A program made the translations under genes and the position numbers. The notes under the pieces were generated by a model, which saw only the letters and a list, made by a program, of their open reading frames with translations, searched no databases and had not been told where the DNA came from. From NCBI GenBank assembly GCA_018333845.1, contig JAGXSK010000393.1, positions 1-13,183 on the forward strand: 13,183 nucleotides of DNA, read 5' to 3'. How positions within the stretch are numbered: the first letter of the stretch is position 1; each line of letters starts with the position of its first letter. Below, piece by piece: positions 1 to 6,617 of this stretch. This stretch comes from Clostridia bacterium. GTDB lineage: Bacteria > Bacillota > DSM-16504 > Desulfitibacterales > Desulfitibacteraceae.

Positions 1-339
1 AATAGAAGAAGATACCTGCCAGATATTTTTAGCCCCAATAAAATGGTTAGGGCTTTTGGGGAAAGGACTGCAATGAACACGCCTATTCAGGGGAGTGCTG
101 CTGATATTATTAAAATAGCCATGATCAAATGTCATGAATTCATTAATGAACAGGACCTTCCCATTGAAATGCTTTTACAGGTACATGATGAACTTATCTT
201 TGAATGCCCGGAAACAATGTACAAAGAGGCTGCTGCTTCAATAGTAAAGCTTATGGAAAATGTATATGAGCTTGAAGTACCCCTAACTGTAGATGCAAAA
301 TATGGTTTGAACTGGTATGATTTAAAGAGCATAGAATAA
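1..339 (+). CDS. polA: DNA polymerase I, C-terminal end (partial)
   Basis: This is the 3' end of the family A DNA polymerase gene, which fills gaps and processes Okazaki fragments. The reading frame is open from base 1, and about 112 residues are visible before the TAA at 337-339. It opens with the RRRYLPDI segment of the fingers subdomain, then a RTAMNTPIQGSAADIIK-type segment, then the palm motif C VHDE (bases 181-192), whose Asp is a catalytic metal ligand in the family. The 5'-nuclease and 3'-5' exonuclease regions lie outside the window, so proofreading status cannot be judged. mutM follows after 18 bases, so the two genes are probably cotranscribed, as in Bacillus. The identification is secure. 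Confidence 0.97.
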   Translation, partial: NRRRYLPDIFSPNKMVRAFGERTAMNTPIQGSAADIIKIAMIKCHEFINEQDLPIEMLLQVHDELIFECPETMYKEAAASIVKLMENVYELEVPLTVDAKYGLNWYDLKSIE

Positions 340-357
340 TAAGGTGGTGGAAGTAAA

Positions 358-1185
358 TTGCCTGAATTACCAGAAGTTGAAACAATAAGAAGAAGCCTTG
401 AAGAAAAAATAAATGGTGTGACTATAATTGGTGTTGATGTATACCTGGAGAAGGTTGTTAAGGAACCTGCTAGTATAGACTGTTTCAAGGAACAAGTTAT
501 TGGCAAGAAGATAGAAAGACTAGACAGAAGAGGAAAATATCTCTTGTTACACTTATCAGATGGATACATTATAGTAATCCATTTGCGCATGACTGGACGA
601 TTATTGTATGCTGCCCAATATGAAGATGTAACAAAGCATACCCATCTCATATTTCAGGTTAGCAATAACTATCATTTGCGGTTTGTGGATATTAGACAGT
701 TTGGTACAATTTACCTCTTAAAAGAAGACGAATTAGAAACTATTAAGGGTCTGGCTATACTTGGCCCTGAGCCTTTATCAGAGAATTTTACCAGGGAGTT
801 CTTGAATGAAAGACTAAACAAAAAAACAAAAAAAATAAAGCAGGTCCTTCTGGATCAAGATGTGGTAGCTGGCTTGGGTAATATCTATGCAGATGAGGTC
901 TTATTTGAATCAGGGATACTGCCCGATAGAAGGGCAAACACGCTTACAGAAGATGAAATAAACAGACTGTATCACAGCATTGTTAAAATAGTCAAGGAAG
1001 CCATTTGTCATAGAGGAACTAGTTTTAGGGACTATGTGGATGGTGAAGGGGAAAAGGGTGACCATCAAAAGTACCTGAAGGTCTATCAAAGGACGGATCA
1101 GCCCTGCAATCGCTGTCAATGCCACATTAAAAAGGAGAAAATTGCTGGCAGAAGTAGTCATTTTTGCCCTGGATGCCAGAACTAG
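358..1185 (+). CDS. mutM: Formamidopyrimidine-DNA glycosylase (Fpg)
   Basis: This is a bifunctional base-excision repair enzyme that removes 8-oxoguanine and formamidopyrimidines and nicks the abasic site. The 275-residue length is normal. It starts with the mature PELPEVE sequence; Pro2 is the Schiff-base nucleophile and Glu3 the acid. Other family residues are visible: Lys60 (RRGKY), Met78 in LRMTGR, the DIRQFG loop at 111-116, the helix-two-turn-helix LDQ...AGLGNIYADE around 165-180, and a C-terminal zinc finger with Cys250, Cys253, Cys270 and Cys273 (C-x2-C-x16-C-x2-C) that includes Arg265. The start is TTG at 358, preceded by AAGGTGGTGG at 341-350. It sits directly behind polA, consistent with a DNA repair operon. 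Confidence 0.97.
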   Translation: MPELPEVETIRRSLEEKINGVTIIGVDVYLEKVVKEPASIDCFKEQVIGKKIERLDRRGKYLLLHLSDGYIIVIHLRMTGRLLYAAQYEDVTKHTHLIFQVSNNYHLRFVDIRQFGTIYLLKEDELETIKGLAILGPEPLSENFTREFLNERLNKKTKKIKQVLLDQDVVAGLGNIYADEVLFESGILPDRRANTLTEDEINRLYHSIVKIVKEAICHRGTSFRDYVDGEGEKGDHQKYLKVYQRTDQPCNRCQCHIKKEKIAGRSSHFCPGCQN

Positions 1186-1221
1186 ATTATTTTTTTATGC
1201 ATGCACTTTTAGCCTTCTGAA

Positions 1222-1246
1222 GCATATGATGTAATTATCATAATGC
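1222..1246. repeat. Imperfect inverted repeat upstream of ytaF
   Basis: GCATATGAT (1222-1230) is followed by a six-base spacer and ATCATAATGC (1237-1246). The arms pair over nine positions with one bulged A. It lies in the 80-base gap between mutM and ytaF, just before the ytaF ribosome-binding site GGAGG at about 1253. There is no T-run after it, so it does not look like a terminator. It could be an mRNA hairpin or an operator; its role is unknown. Confidence 0.35.
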
Positions 1247-1265
1247 AGCACTGGAGGCGAAAGTT

Positions 1266-1910
1266 TTGGAAATATTATCTGTCATCTTGTTCTCATTGGC
1301 AGTTAGTGTTGATGGATTTGGTGTGGGTCTGGCATATGGTATGAGGAGTATCCGTATTTCCTTTATACCACTTCTGGTAATTTGCATAACATCTGCTGCG
1401 GCCATAACCATATCCATGTATCTTGGTACCCTTGTAGCGTCTTTATTCACACCCGAGACTGCTGGCAGACTAGGTGCTTTTATATTAATAGCAGTTGGCT
1501 TTTGGATTATTTTTGAGGCCTGGTCAAAATGGAAAAAAGTTAATGAACCTAATCTTAGCAAGAAAAAGGATCCGTGTTTAATGCGTTTTAGAATACCTGG
1601 TCTTGGCATTGCAATTCAAATATTAAAGGAGCCTGAAGAGGCTGACTTTGATAGATCTGGGAATATTAACCCTAAAGAGGCCTTGTTTTTAGGTTTTGCC
1701 CTTGCAATGGATGCCCTGGGAGCAGGTTTTGGAGCTGCTGTGGCGGGTTATCAGATGTATTTGATACCTATTTTTGTAGGAACTTTTAAGTTTATATTAG
1801 TTTTAACAGGCTTGTGGTTAGGTCAAAAGAGCTGTATAAGCAGTCTGGGAATAACTGGTTCCCTGCTGCCAGGCATAATTTTGATAACGTTAGGAATCTC
1901 ACATTTCTAG
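1266..1910 (+). CDS. ytaF: Sporulation membrane protein YtaF (MntP/DUF204-like)
   Basis: This is a multi-pass membrane protein of the YtaF family, related to the MntP/DUF204 manganese exporters and associated with sporulation in Bacillus; its substrate is not established. It has 214 residues, about six hydrophobic segments, and a repeated acidic membrane motif in each half: SVDGFGVGLAYG at 14-25 and AMDALGAGFGAA at 147-158. This fits the internal duplication of the family. The central hydrophilic loop holds a 12-residue stretch at 127-138 with the spacing of an EF-hand loop (Asp127, Asp129, Ser131, Gly132, Asn133, Asn135, Glu138). The start is TTG at 1266 behind GGAGG. The position between mutM and coaE matches B. 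subtilis and supports the name. coaE begins eight bases downstream. Confidence 0.88.
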   Translation: MEILSVILFSLAVSVDGFGVGLAYGMRSIRISFIPLLVICITSAAAITISMYLGTLVASLFTPETAGRLGAFILIAVGFWIIFEAWSKWKKVNEPNLSKKKDPCLMRFRIPGLGIAIQILKEPEEADFDRSGNINPKEALFLGFALAMDALGAGFGAAVAGYQMYLIPIFVGTFKFILVLTGLWLGQKSCISSLGITGSLLPGIILITLGISHF

Positions 1911-1918
1911 GAGGCAGC

Positions 1919-2539
1919 ATGAAAGTAATGGGTCTTACAGGTGGAATTGCCAGTGGAAAATCCACAGTAGCCTCAATTCTTTCAGAATTTGGGGCTACTA
2001 TAATTGATGCAGATAAGGTTGCAAGGGAGGTAGTAGAGCCTGGGCAGCCTGCTTGGCATGATATACGCAAAGCATTTGGAGATGATATTTTGCTTGCCCA
2101 TGGCAGTTTAAATAGACAGCGACTGGGAGAAATAATTTTTAATGATCCAACAAAAAGGCAGATGCTAAACTCCATTATGCATCCAAGAATCATTGAGGAA
2201 TGCCAAAAAAGACTTGAACATTACAAACAAGCTGGTAAACAGGCAGTAATCCTTGAGGTTCCCCTGCTCATAGAAACAGGAATGGATGCCATGGTAGACG
2301 AGGTGTGGCTTGTAGTTGTTGATACTGAAACCCAAATAAACAGGCTAATTAAAAGAGATGGCCTGTCAAGGGGACAAGCACTAAAAAGAATAGAAGCCCA
2401 GATGCCCTTGGAGGAGAAGATTCCAAAGGCGGACATAATCATAGATGGCCAGTTGAAGATTAACGAATTAAGATCTTACCTGAAAACTTTATGGAATAAT
2501 ATTTTAGCAGTTGGAGTAGAGGTAAAGGAGAAGGGCTAG
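1919..2539 (+). CDS. coaE: Dephospho-CoA kinase
   Basis: This enzyme phosphorylates the 3'-hydroxyl of dephospho-CoA with ATP, the last step of coenzyme A synthesis. The 206-residue product begins MKVMGLTGGIASGKST, with a P-loop at 8-15. Further on are the IDADKVAREVV segment typical of the family and the EVPLLIE and LIKRDGL motifs of the substrate-binding and lid regions. I chose ATG 1919 because TAGGAGG lies just before it and the P-loop then falls at the usual N-terminal position. The same frame is open for 35 codons further up, but that extension overlaps the end of ytaF and does not look like family sequence. It is probably translated with ytaF, whose stop is eight bases upstream. Confidence 0.96.
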   Translation: MKVMGLTGGIASGKSTVASILSEFGATIIDADKVAREVVEPGQPAWHDIRKAFGDDILLAHGSLNRQRLGEIIFNDPTKRQMLNSIMHPRIIEECQKRLEHYKQAGKQAVILEVPLLIETGMDAMVDEVWLVVVDTETQINRLIKRDGLSRGQALKRIEAQMPLEEKIPKADIIIDGQLKINELRSYLKTLWNNILAVGVEVKEKG

Positions 2540-2568
2540 AAAATGTAATGAGGGGAATGAACTGATAA

Positions 2569-3117
2569 TTGGGATTTATTAAAAAGCTCTTATTTATAAC
2601 TTTCATTTCAATAATATTTCTCTATATAGTGGTGCCCATTGGCCTTAAGCTGTGGTTTCCCTATTATCACCGGGAAACTATAGAATTTTACTCCAATCAT
2701 TATGACCTTGACCCTCTTTTTGTGACCTCAATAATCAGGGTTGAGAGTAAATTTAATACCCTGGCCGAATCTGCTAAAGGCGCAAGGGGGCTGATGCAGA
2801 TAATGCCGGAAACAGCAGAGTGGGTAAGTCAGCAGATAAATGTACCCTATGATGTGCAAAAACTTTATGAACCTGATTATAATATCAGGCTTGGCTGCTG
2901 GTATTTGGCCAATTTAAGGCATGAATTTAATAATAACACTAACCTTATCCTGGCAGCCTATAATGGAGGAAGAGGCAATGTGAAAAAATGGATGGATACA
3001 GGTGTATGGCAGGGTGATGAAAGGGATATAGATAAAATACCATTTAAAGAAACGAGAGATTATGTGAGGCGAGTTAATGCTGTATATGAAGTGTACCAAA
3101 AACTTTATGGAAAATAG
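2569..3117 (+). CDS. Membrane-anchored lytic transglycosylase (SLT domain)
   Basis: This is a peptidoglycan-cleaving lytic transglycosylase of the soluble-lytic-transglycosylase family (GH23-like). It has 182 residues. A short positively charged N-terminus leads into one hydrophobic segment at about 6-28, either a signal anchor or an uncleaved signal peptide, so the catalytic domain should face outward. Family motifs are present in order: the catalytic Glu in RVES (Glu59), GARGLMQIMPETA at 71-83, and AAYNGG at 129-134. The start is TTG at 2569; the AGGGGA before it at about 2551 is a little distant, so the start is less certain than the gene. It follows coaE by 29 bases. Its role could be cell-wall turnover or spore-related; the sequence does not say which. 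Confidence 0.9.
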   Translation: MGFIKKLLFITFISIIFLYIVVPIGLKLWFPYYHRETIEFYSNHYDLDPLFVTSIIRVESKFNTLAESAKGARGLMQIMPETAEWVSQQINVPYDVQKLYEPDYNIRLGCWYLANLRHEFNNNTNLILAAYNGGRGNVKKWMDTGVWQGDERDIDKIPFKETRDYVRRVNAVYEVYQKLYGK

Positions 3118-3216
3118 TAGTTAAAAAGAGGTTTTTAGAAAATTTTAACGAAAAATTATCTGATGTAAATAAACCTGGCCTATATGGTTGCAGATATTTT
3201 GTTAGGGAAGGTAGTG

Positions 3217-4263
3217 ATGGATTTGCAAAGAAATGAAATAAATTCCCTGGAGCAGGTGAAAAATTTAAGAATAGATAAGGATAGGCCTTTTTTTTCAGCC
3301 CAACATGAGGAAATAGCTAATGGTGCAGTTACGGATATATACTTTATAAGAACTAATGAAATACTTAAGAAACAGGGTCTGTTGGATACAACAGTTACAG
3401 CTGAAGTATTCTCTAGAAGGGATGGGGTTTTGGCAGGCGTGGAAGAGGTTAAAAACCTTCTTAGTGGGAAAAACATTAAGGTTTGGGCTTTGAAAGAAGG
3501 GCATGTTTTTAAGGCTAAAGATGTGGTAATGAGAATCGAAGGAGCTTACGGGGAATTTGGAATACATGAGACTGCCCTCTTGGGAATACTTGCACATTCT
3601 AGTGGTTGGGCAACAGCTGCTCATGAAATCAAGCAAATTGTAAAAGAAAAACCATTTTTTTCTTTTGGTGCAAGACACGTTCACCCAAGTGTAGCTCCTG
3701 TTATGGACAGGGCTGCCCTTGTTGGGGGTGCCAGTGGTGCCAGCTGTATTTTAGGTGCCAAGCTTTTCGGTATTGAACCAGTCGGAACAGCTCCCCACGC
3801 ACTTTTTTTGATTATTGGAGATACAGTGGAGGCGGCTCAAGCCTATGACAAGCATATGCCAGAGGATGCATTGCGCTTGATGCTGGTTGACACATTTAAA
3901 GACGAGGCCGAGGAGGCCTTAAGGGTTGCCAGTTCTTTAAAAGAAAGGCTTTATGGAATTAGACTTGACACACCTAGTGAGCGGGGAGGTGTAAGGCCCG
4001 AGCTCATAAAGGAAGTGCGTGCAAGGTTAGATCAAGCAGGTTTTCAGCATGTAAAGATTTTTGTTTCAGGAGGATTAACTCCAGAAAAGATAGAGAAACA
4101 TATTGAGGCTGGAGCCGACGCTTTTGGAGTTGGAAGCTACATTTCAGGAAGACCGCCAATTGATATGACCATGGATATTAAAGAAATTAACGGAATGGCT
4201 GTGGCTAAAAGAGGAAGAATACCTGGAAGAACTGCAGTAGAAGGACTTGAAAGAATTATATAA
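3217..4263 (+). CDS. Nicotinate phosphoribosyltransferase, archaeal-type
   Basis: The predicted reaction joins nicotinate to PRPP, giving nicotinate mononucleotide for NAD salvage. The product resembles the Thermoplasma-type enzyme rather than the long PncB form. It shows FFSFGARHVHPSVAPVMDR followed by a GGASGAS loop (about 148-176), GTAPHAL (190-196), an RLDTPSERGG segment and VSGGL...GADAFGVGSYIS near the C-terminus, i.e. the phosphate-binding end of the barrel. ATG 3217 gives 348 residues and follows AGGGAAGG at 3204-3211. An in-frame ATG at 3184 would add 11 residues but has no ribosome-binding site. The protein ends soon after KRGRIPGR and lacks the cysteine-rich zinc tail I recall from the Thermoplasma enzyme. 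The function is well supported, the exact start less so. Confidence 0.9.
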   Translation: MDLQRNEINSLEQVKNLRIDKDRPFFSAQHEEIANGAVTDIYFIRTNEILKKQGLLDTTVTAEVFSRRDGVLAGVEEVKNLLSGKNIKVWALKEGHVFKAKDVVMRIEGAYGEFGIHETALLGILAHSSGWATAAHEIKQIVKEKPFFSFGARHVHPSVAPVMDRAALVGGASGASCILGAKLFGIEPVGTAPHALFLIIGDTVEAAQAYDKHMPEDALRLMLVDTFKDEAEEALRVASSLKERLYGIRLDTPSERGGVRPELIKEVRARLDQAGFQHVKIFVSGGLTPEKIEKHIEAGADAFGVGSYISGRPPIDMTMDIKEINGMAVAKRGRIPGRTAVEGLERII

Positions 4264-4347
4264 AAATGCTTTTAATTTGTTTAGTATATGATTTTATACA
4301 GGGCAAAAACTATAGTTAATATGAGTAACCCTGAAATGGGGGATGAA

Positions 4348-5112
4348 ATGATTGACTTGAGATATCATATAGCTACAGTTGCTGCCCTTTTTCTTGCTCT
4401 GGGCCTTGGAATATTTATTGGAAGCACTGTGATAAGTGATGGTATTTTGATTAAAGAGCAGGAACAATTAATTGTCCGCCTTGAAAAGGAATTTGATAAG
4501 CTAAGAGATGATAATCGTTCTTTAAAAGCAAATGTAACAAGTCTGCAAGAAAGCTTAAATGCATATGACGAATTAGGCAAGGAAATTTTTCCGATACTAG
4601 CCCAAAACAAGTTAGCTAGAAAAAGTATTGGCCTTATTATAACAAACCCAGACTTTAACCCAGAAGGGTTTATTGAGGTGTTGATGGAGGCTGGTGTGGA
4701 AAAAGTACACCAGGTACGTATTGCAAAAGAATTTTTTCTCCAGGATCAAAGTGAAAATCTAGTTCCTGATATTATTACTATTATTGCAGGGTTTCTTGTT
4801 ACTCCAGGACAGGAGAAAGTGACAGAAGAACCAGCGGGATCAAAATTTATTAGTGGTAGTTTTACAAGTCCAGTTGACTATCTGTTAATTATTGGAGGCC
4901 AGAAAATAAATACTGGTTTAGATTATGCAAAACTATTGGATCTACCCCTGGCAAAGGAACTCATGAAATTAGAAATACCGATTATTGGTGTTCAACCCAA
5001 AGATGTTGAATTTAGTTATATTCCTACTTACAAAGCTTTAGGAATACCTACAGTTGAAGACCTGGATACATTTACAGGCAAGGTCAAGCTAATTCAGCTT
5101 TTGGAGCAATAA
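4348..5112 (+). CDS. MctB/DUF3186-family membrane coiled-coil protein
   Basis: This 254-residue protein has the family's characteristic N-terminus, IDLRYHIATVAALFLALG, which runs into one membrane segment at about 8-28. A charged heptad-like stretch follows at about 35-72 (a likely coiled coil), then an alpha/beta-looking domain with GLIIT, YLLIIGG and PIIGVQP strands. The family is labelled copper transporter after mycobacterial MctB, but it also includes the SteB cell-division protein of corynebacteria. A single membrane span and no Cys/His metal cluster make transport of copper unlikely here (inference). I chose ATG 4348 because GGGGG at 4338-4342 precedes it and IDLRYH is then at the terminus. 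The frame is open 20 codons further upstream without support. The gene ends 65 bases before the tRNA gene. Confidence 0.82.
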   Translation: MIDLRYHIATVAALFLALGLGIFIGSTVISDGILIKEQEQLIVRLEKEFDKLRDDNRSLKANVTSLQESLNAYDELGKEIFPILAQNKLARKSIGLIITNPDFNPEGFIEVLMEAGVEKVHQVRIAKEFFLQDQSENLVPDIITIIAGFLVTPGQEKVTEEPAGSKFISGSFTSPVDYLLIIGGQKINTGLDYAKLLDLPLAKELMKLEIPIIGVQPKDVEFSYIPTYKALGIPTVEDLDTFTGKVKLIQLLEQ

Positions 5113-5134
5113 GTTTTATCAATGGTTTTTATCA

Positions 5135-5163
5135 TTTACATGCTAAAAATAATCTGTTATAAT
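5135..5163 (+). promoter_or_regulatory. Sigma-A promoter of tRNA-Leu
   Basis: A -35 box TTTACA (5135-5140) and a perfect -10 box TATAAT (5158-5163) are separated by 17 bases. A TG at 5155-5156 gives an extended -10. Transcription would start near 5170, a few bases before the tRNA 5' end at 5178. This is the closest match to consensus in the window, as expected for a stable RNA promoter. Confidence 0.88.
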
Positions 5164-5177
5164 ACATTTTGAGCAAT

Positions 5178-5264
5178 GCGAGAGTGCTGGAATCGGCAGA
5201 CAGGCATGTTTGAGGGGCATGTGTTCATTAGGGCGTGCGGGTTCAAGTCCCGCCTCTCGCACCA
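5178..5264 (+). tRNA. tRNA-Leu (anticodon GAG)
   Basis: This 87-base class II tRNA folds fully by eye. The acceptor arms GCGAGAG (5178-5184) and CTCTCGC (5254-5260) pair perfectly, followed by discriminator A and an encoded CCA (5262-5264). The anticodon stem CATGT/GCATG encloses the loop TTGAGGG, giving anticodon GAG, which reads CUC and CUU leucine codons. The long variable arm (about 12-14 bases) and the T arm GCGGG-TTCAAGT-CCCGC are typical of bacterial tRNA-Leu. It has its own promoter and terminator, so it forms a single-gene unit between protein genes. Confidence 0.97.
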
Positions 5265-5273
5265 TAATTTGAT

Positions 5274-5350
5274 AAAATCCATGTATATTAAGGTCTTGCG
5301 AAATTGGTGATTGTAATTTATCACCAAATACATGCAGGATTTTTTATTTT
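5274..5350 (+). terminator. Two-tier hairpin terminator after tRNA-Leu
   Basis: An outer stem pairs AAAATCC plus ATGTAT (5274-5286) with ATACAT plus GGATTTT (5328-5333 and 5337-5343), leaving a three-base bulge GCA. It is followed by a T-rich tail. An inner perfect 8-bp stem, TTGGTGAT (5304-5311) and ATCACCAA (5320-5327), has an 8-base loop. Nested hairpins ending in a T-run right behind a tRNA are best read as an intrinsic terminator, although the outer stem is A+T-rich. Confidence 0.7.
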
Positions 5351-5471
5351 GGGCTTGTCTAGGAAAAAACATTATTCCAGTAGGCAGCAGTAGGCAAAGG
5401 CAAAAAACCCTCTTAACCCCACTTTTACGTAGTCCATTAAAACATCACCCTTTAATAGTTTATCCAATTAG

Positions 5472-5507
5472 TGTCTAGAAAATCGTCACATGTCTAAAGA
5501 TTAGACA
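5472..5507. promoter_or_regulatory. Palindromic site, likely activator-binding (UAS)
   Basis: A perfect 17-base palindrome, TGTCTAA-AGA-TTAGACA, lies at 5491-5507. A degenerate copy beginning TGTCTAG lies just upstream at 5472-5488 and matches it at 12 of 17 positions, with centres 19 bases apart. The palindrome centre is about 62 bases upstream of the -24 element at 5560, so roughly 85-90 bases from the expected start site. This is the usual place for sites bound by sigma-54 activators such as RocR or PrdR. No binding protein is encoded in the window, so the role is inferred. The remaining sequence between the tRNA terminator and this site shows nothing convincing beyond a short direct repeat AGTAGGCA (5379-5386, 5389-5396). 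Confidence 0.55.
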
Positions 5508-5558
5508 AATTTAAAATGTATTTGAACTATAAATGTCAGAATTATCAATGCCATGATC

Positions 5559-5576
5559 CTGGTATAAATTTTGCAT
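5559..5576 (+). promoter_or_regulatory. Sigma-54 (-24/-12) promoter for the proline/ornithine unit
   Basis: CTGGTAT followed by AAATT and TTGCAT places GG at 5561-5562 and GC at 5573-5574, exactly the 12-base spacing of a sigma-54 promoter (consensus TGGCAC-N5-TTGC). Three of the four core letters flanking these pairs also agree. Transcription should start near 5586, giving a leader of about 45 bases. No competing sigma-A promoter of similar quality is seen between the palindrome and the gene. The call rests on the motif alone. Confidence 0.6.
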
Positions 5577-5632
5577 AATATAAATCTTTAGCACATTTAT
5601 TTTGCCGTTGATAATAAAGAGGGGGAGTTAAG

Positions 5633-6553
5633 ATGAGTAATGTGGCTAGAAAAGTAGTATTAACTGTAGCGGAAAACAAGCTTGTAACAAATTTCGTAAA
5701 TAAGTACGGACTCACTCTTGGAGCTAGCCGTTTCGTTGCTGGAGAAAAATTAGAGGATGCCATAAAAGCTGTAAAACAGCTTAATGCTAAAGGCATATGT
5801 GCTACTCTAGATCATTTAGGTGAAAGCTGTCATGATGAAAGAGTGGCTGCAGAGGGCACAAGGGAGGCAATCAGGATACTTGAAGCTATTCATGAAAATG
5901 GAGTGGACAGCAACCTTTCAGTTAAATTGACACAATTGGGTTTAGATATTGATTATAATTTCTGCCTCAGCAACATGATGGAGATAGTTGGCAAAGCAAA
6001 TGAGCTTAATAATTTTGTGAGAATTGACATGGAGGATTCTTCAAAAGTAGATGCTACTATAGCCATCTTTAGGGCATTGAAGGAAAAATACCCACAAAAT
6101 GTTGGTTTAGCACTTCAATCTTATTTATATAGGACTGAAAAGGATATGGATAGCCTTGCTGATTTAAAGCCAAGCTATAGACTGATGAAGGGTGCATACA
6201 AGGAGCCAAAAGAAGTTGCATACCCCAGGAAGAAGGATGTGGATGATAATCTAATAAAAATCATTAAGAAGCATTTAGACGCAGGATTTTATACAGCAGT
6301 TGCTTCCCATGATGAAAAGATAATTAATGCTACAAAAGCCTATGTTAAGGAGAAAAATATTCCTAAATCCCAATATGAGTTTCAAATGCTTTACGGCATC
6401 TGTTCCAGTCTCCAGGAACAGCTTGTGAAGGAAGGACATAAGGTTCGCTGCTACGTTCCCTATGGAACTGACTGGTATCCATATTTCTCGCGAAGATTAG
6501 CTGAAAGACCAGCAAATATTCTTTTTATTTTAAAGAACCTTCTCAAAAAATAA
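5633..6553 (+). CDS. Proline dehydrogenase (monofunctional, PutB-like)
   Basis: This FAD enzyme oxidises proline to pyrroline-5-carboxylate, passing electrons to a membrane or other acceptor. The 306-residue length fits stand-alone bacterial PRODH. Family motifs run in order: SVKLTQLGLDID with Lys98, RIDMEDS with Asp133, YRLMKGAYKE at 182-191, ASHD at 224-227, YEFQMLYGI at 248-256, and near the C-terminus YVPYG plus the proline-carboxylate Arg pair in FSRRLAERPAN (287-288). The P5C dehydrogenase domain of PutA is absent. The start is ATG 5633 after AGAGGGGGAG (5618-5626). A likely sigma-54 promoter and palindrome lie upstream, and the LOR/SDH gene follows after 64 bases with no terminator between, so the two are probably cotranscribed. 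The gap has a TATAAT at 6580 but no good -35. Confidence 0.93.
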   Translation: MSNVARKVVLTVAENKLVTNFVNKYGLTLGASRFVAGEKLEDAIKAVKQLNAKGICATLDHLGESCHDERVAAEGTREAIRILEAIHENGVDSNLSVKLTQLGLDIDYNFCLSNMMEIVGKANELNNFVRIDMEDSSKVDATIAIFRALKEKYPQNVGLALQSYLYRTEKDMDSLADLKPSYRLMKGAYKEPKEVAYPRKKDVDDNLIKIIKKHLDAGFYTAVASHDEKIINATKAYVKEKNIPKSQYEFQMLYGICSSLQEQLVKEGHKVRCYVPYGTDWYPYFSRRLAERPANILFILKNLLKK

Positions 6554-6617
6554 CAGTGGTATATATTTCCTATTGCGGGTATAATAATAAGATGTAAAAC
6601 CCATTAGGAGGATTGCT

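Noticed and set aside
132..650. Minus-strand 172-codon frame over polA and mutM, and similar antisense frames elsewhere
   Set aside because: They lie wholly opposite well-identified genes, have no ribosome-binding site of note and resemble no protein family I know.
1814..1918. 35-codon N-terminal extension of coaE
   Set aside because: It overlaps the end of ytaF, is not family-like sequence, and the TAGGAGG ribosome-binding site supports ATG 1919.
3121..3137. Terminator after the lytic transglycosylase gene
   Set aside because: TAAAAA-GAGG-TTTTTA is only a six-pair A/T stem with no clear T-run, too weak to call.
4288..4347. 20-codon upstream extension of the MctB-family gene
   Set aside because: There is no ribosome-binding site before ATG 4288, whereas GGGGG precedes ATG 4348, which puts the conserved IDLRYH at the N-terminus.
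5157..5372. Minus-strand 71-codon frame across the tRNA-Leu gene
   Set aside because: It contains the RRDLNPHA string, a well-known artefact of translating the antisense strand of a tRNA gene. The tRNA fold is perfect, so this is not a gene.
6557..6585. Internal promoter between the proline dehydrogenase and LOR/SDH genes
   Set aside because: There is a perfect TATAAT at 6580-6585, but the sequence 17 bases upstream (TGGTAT) is a poor -35 box.
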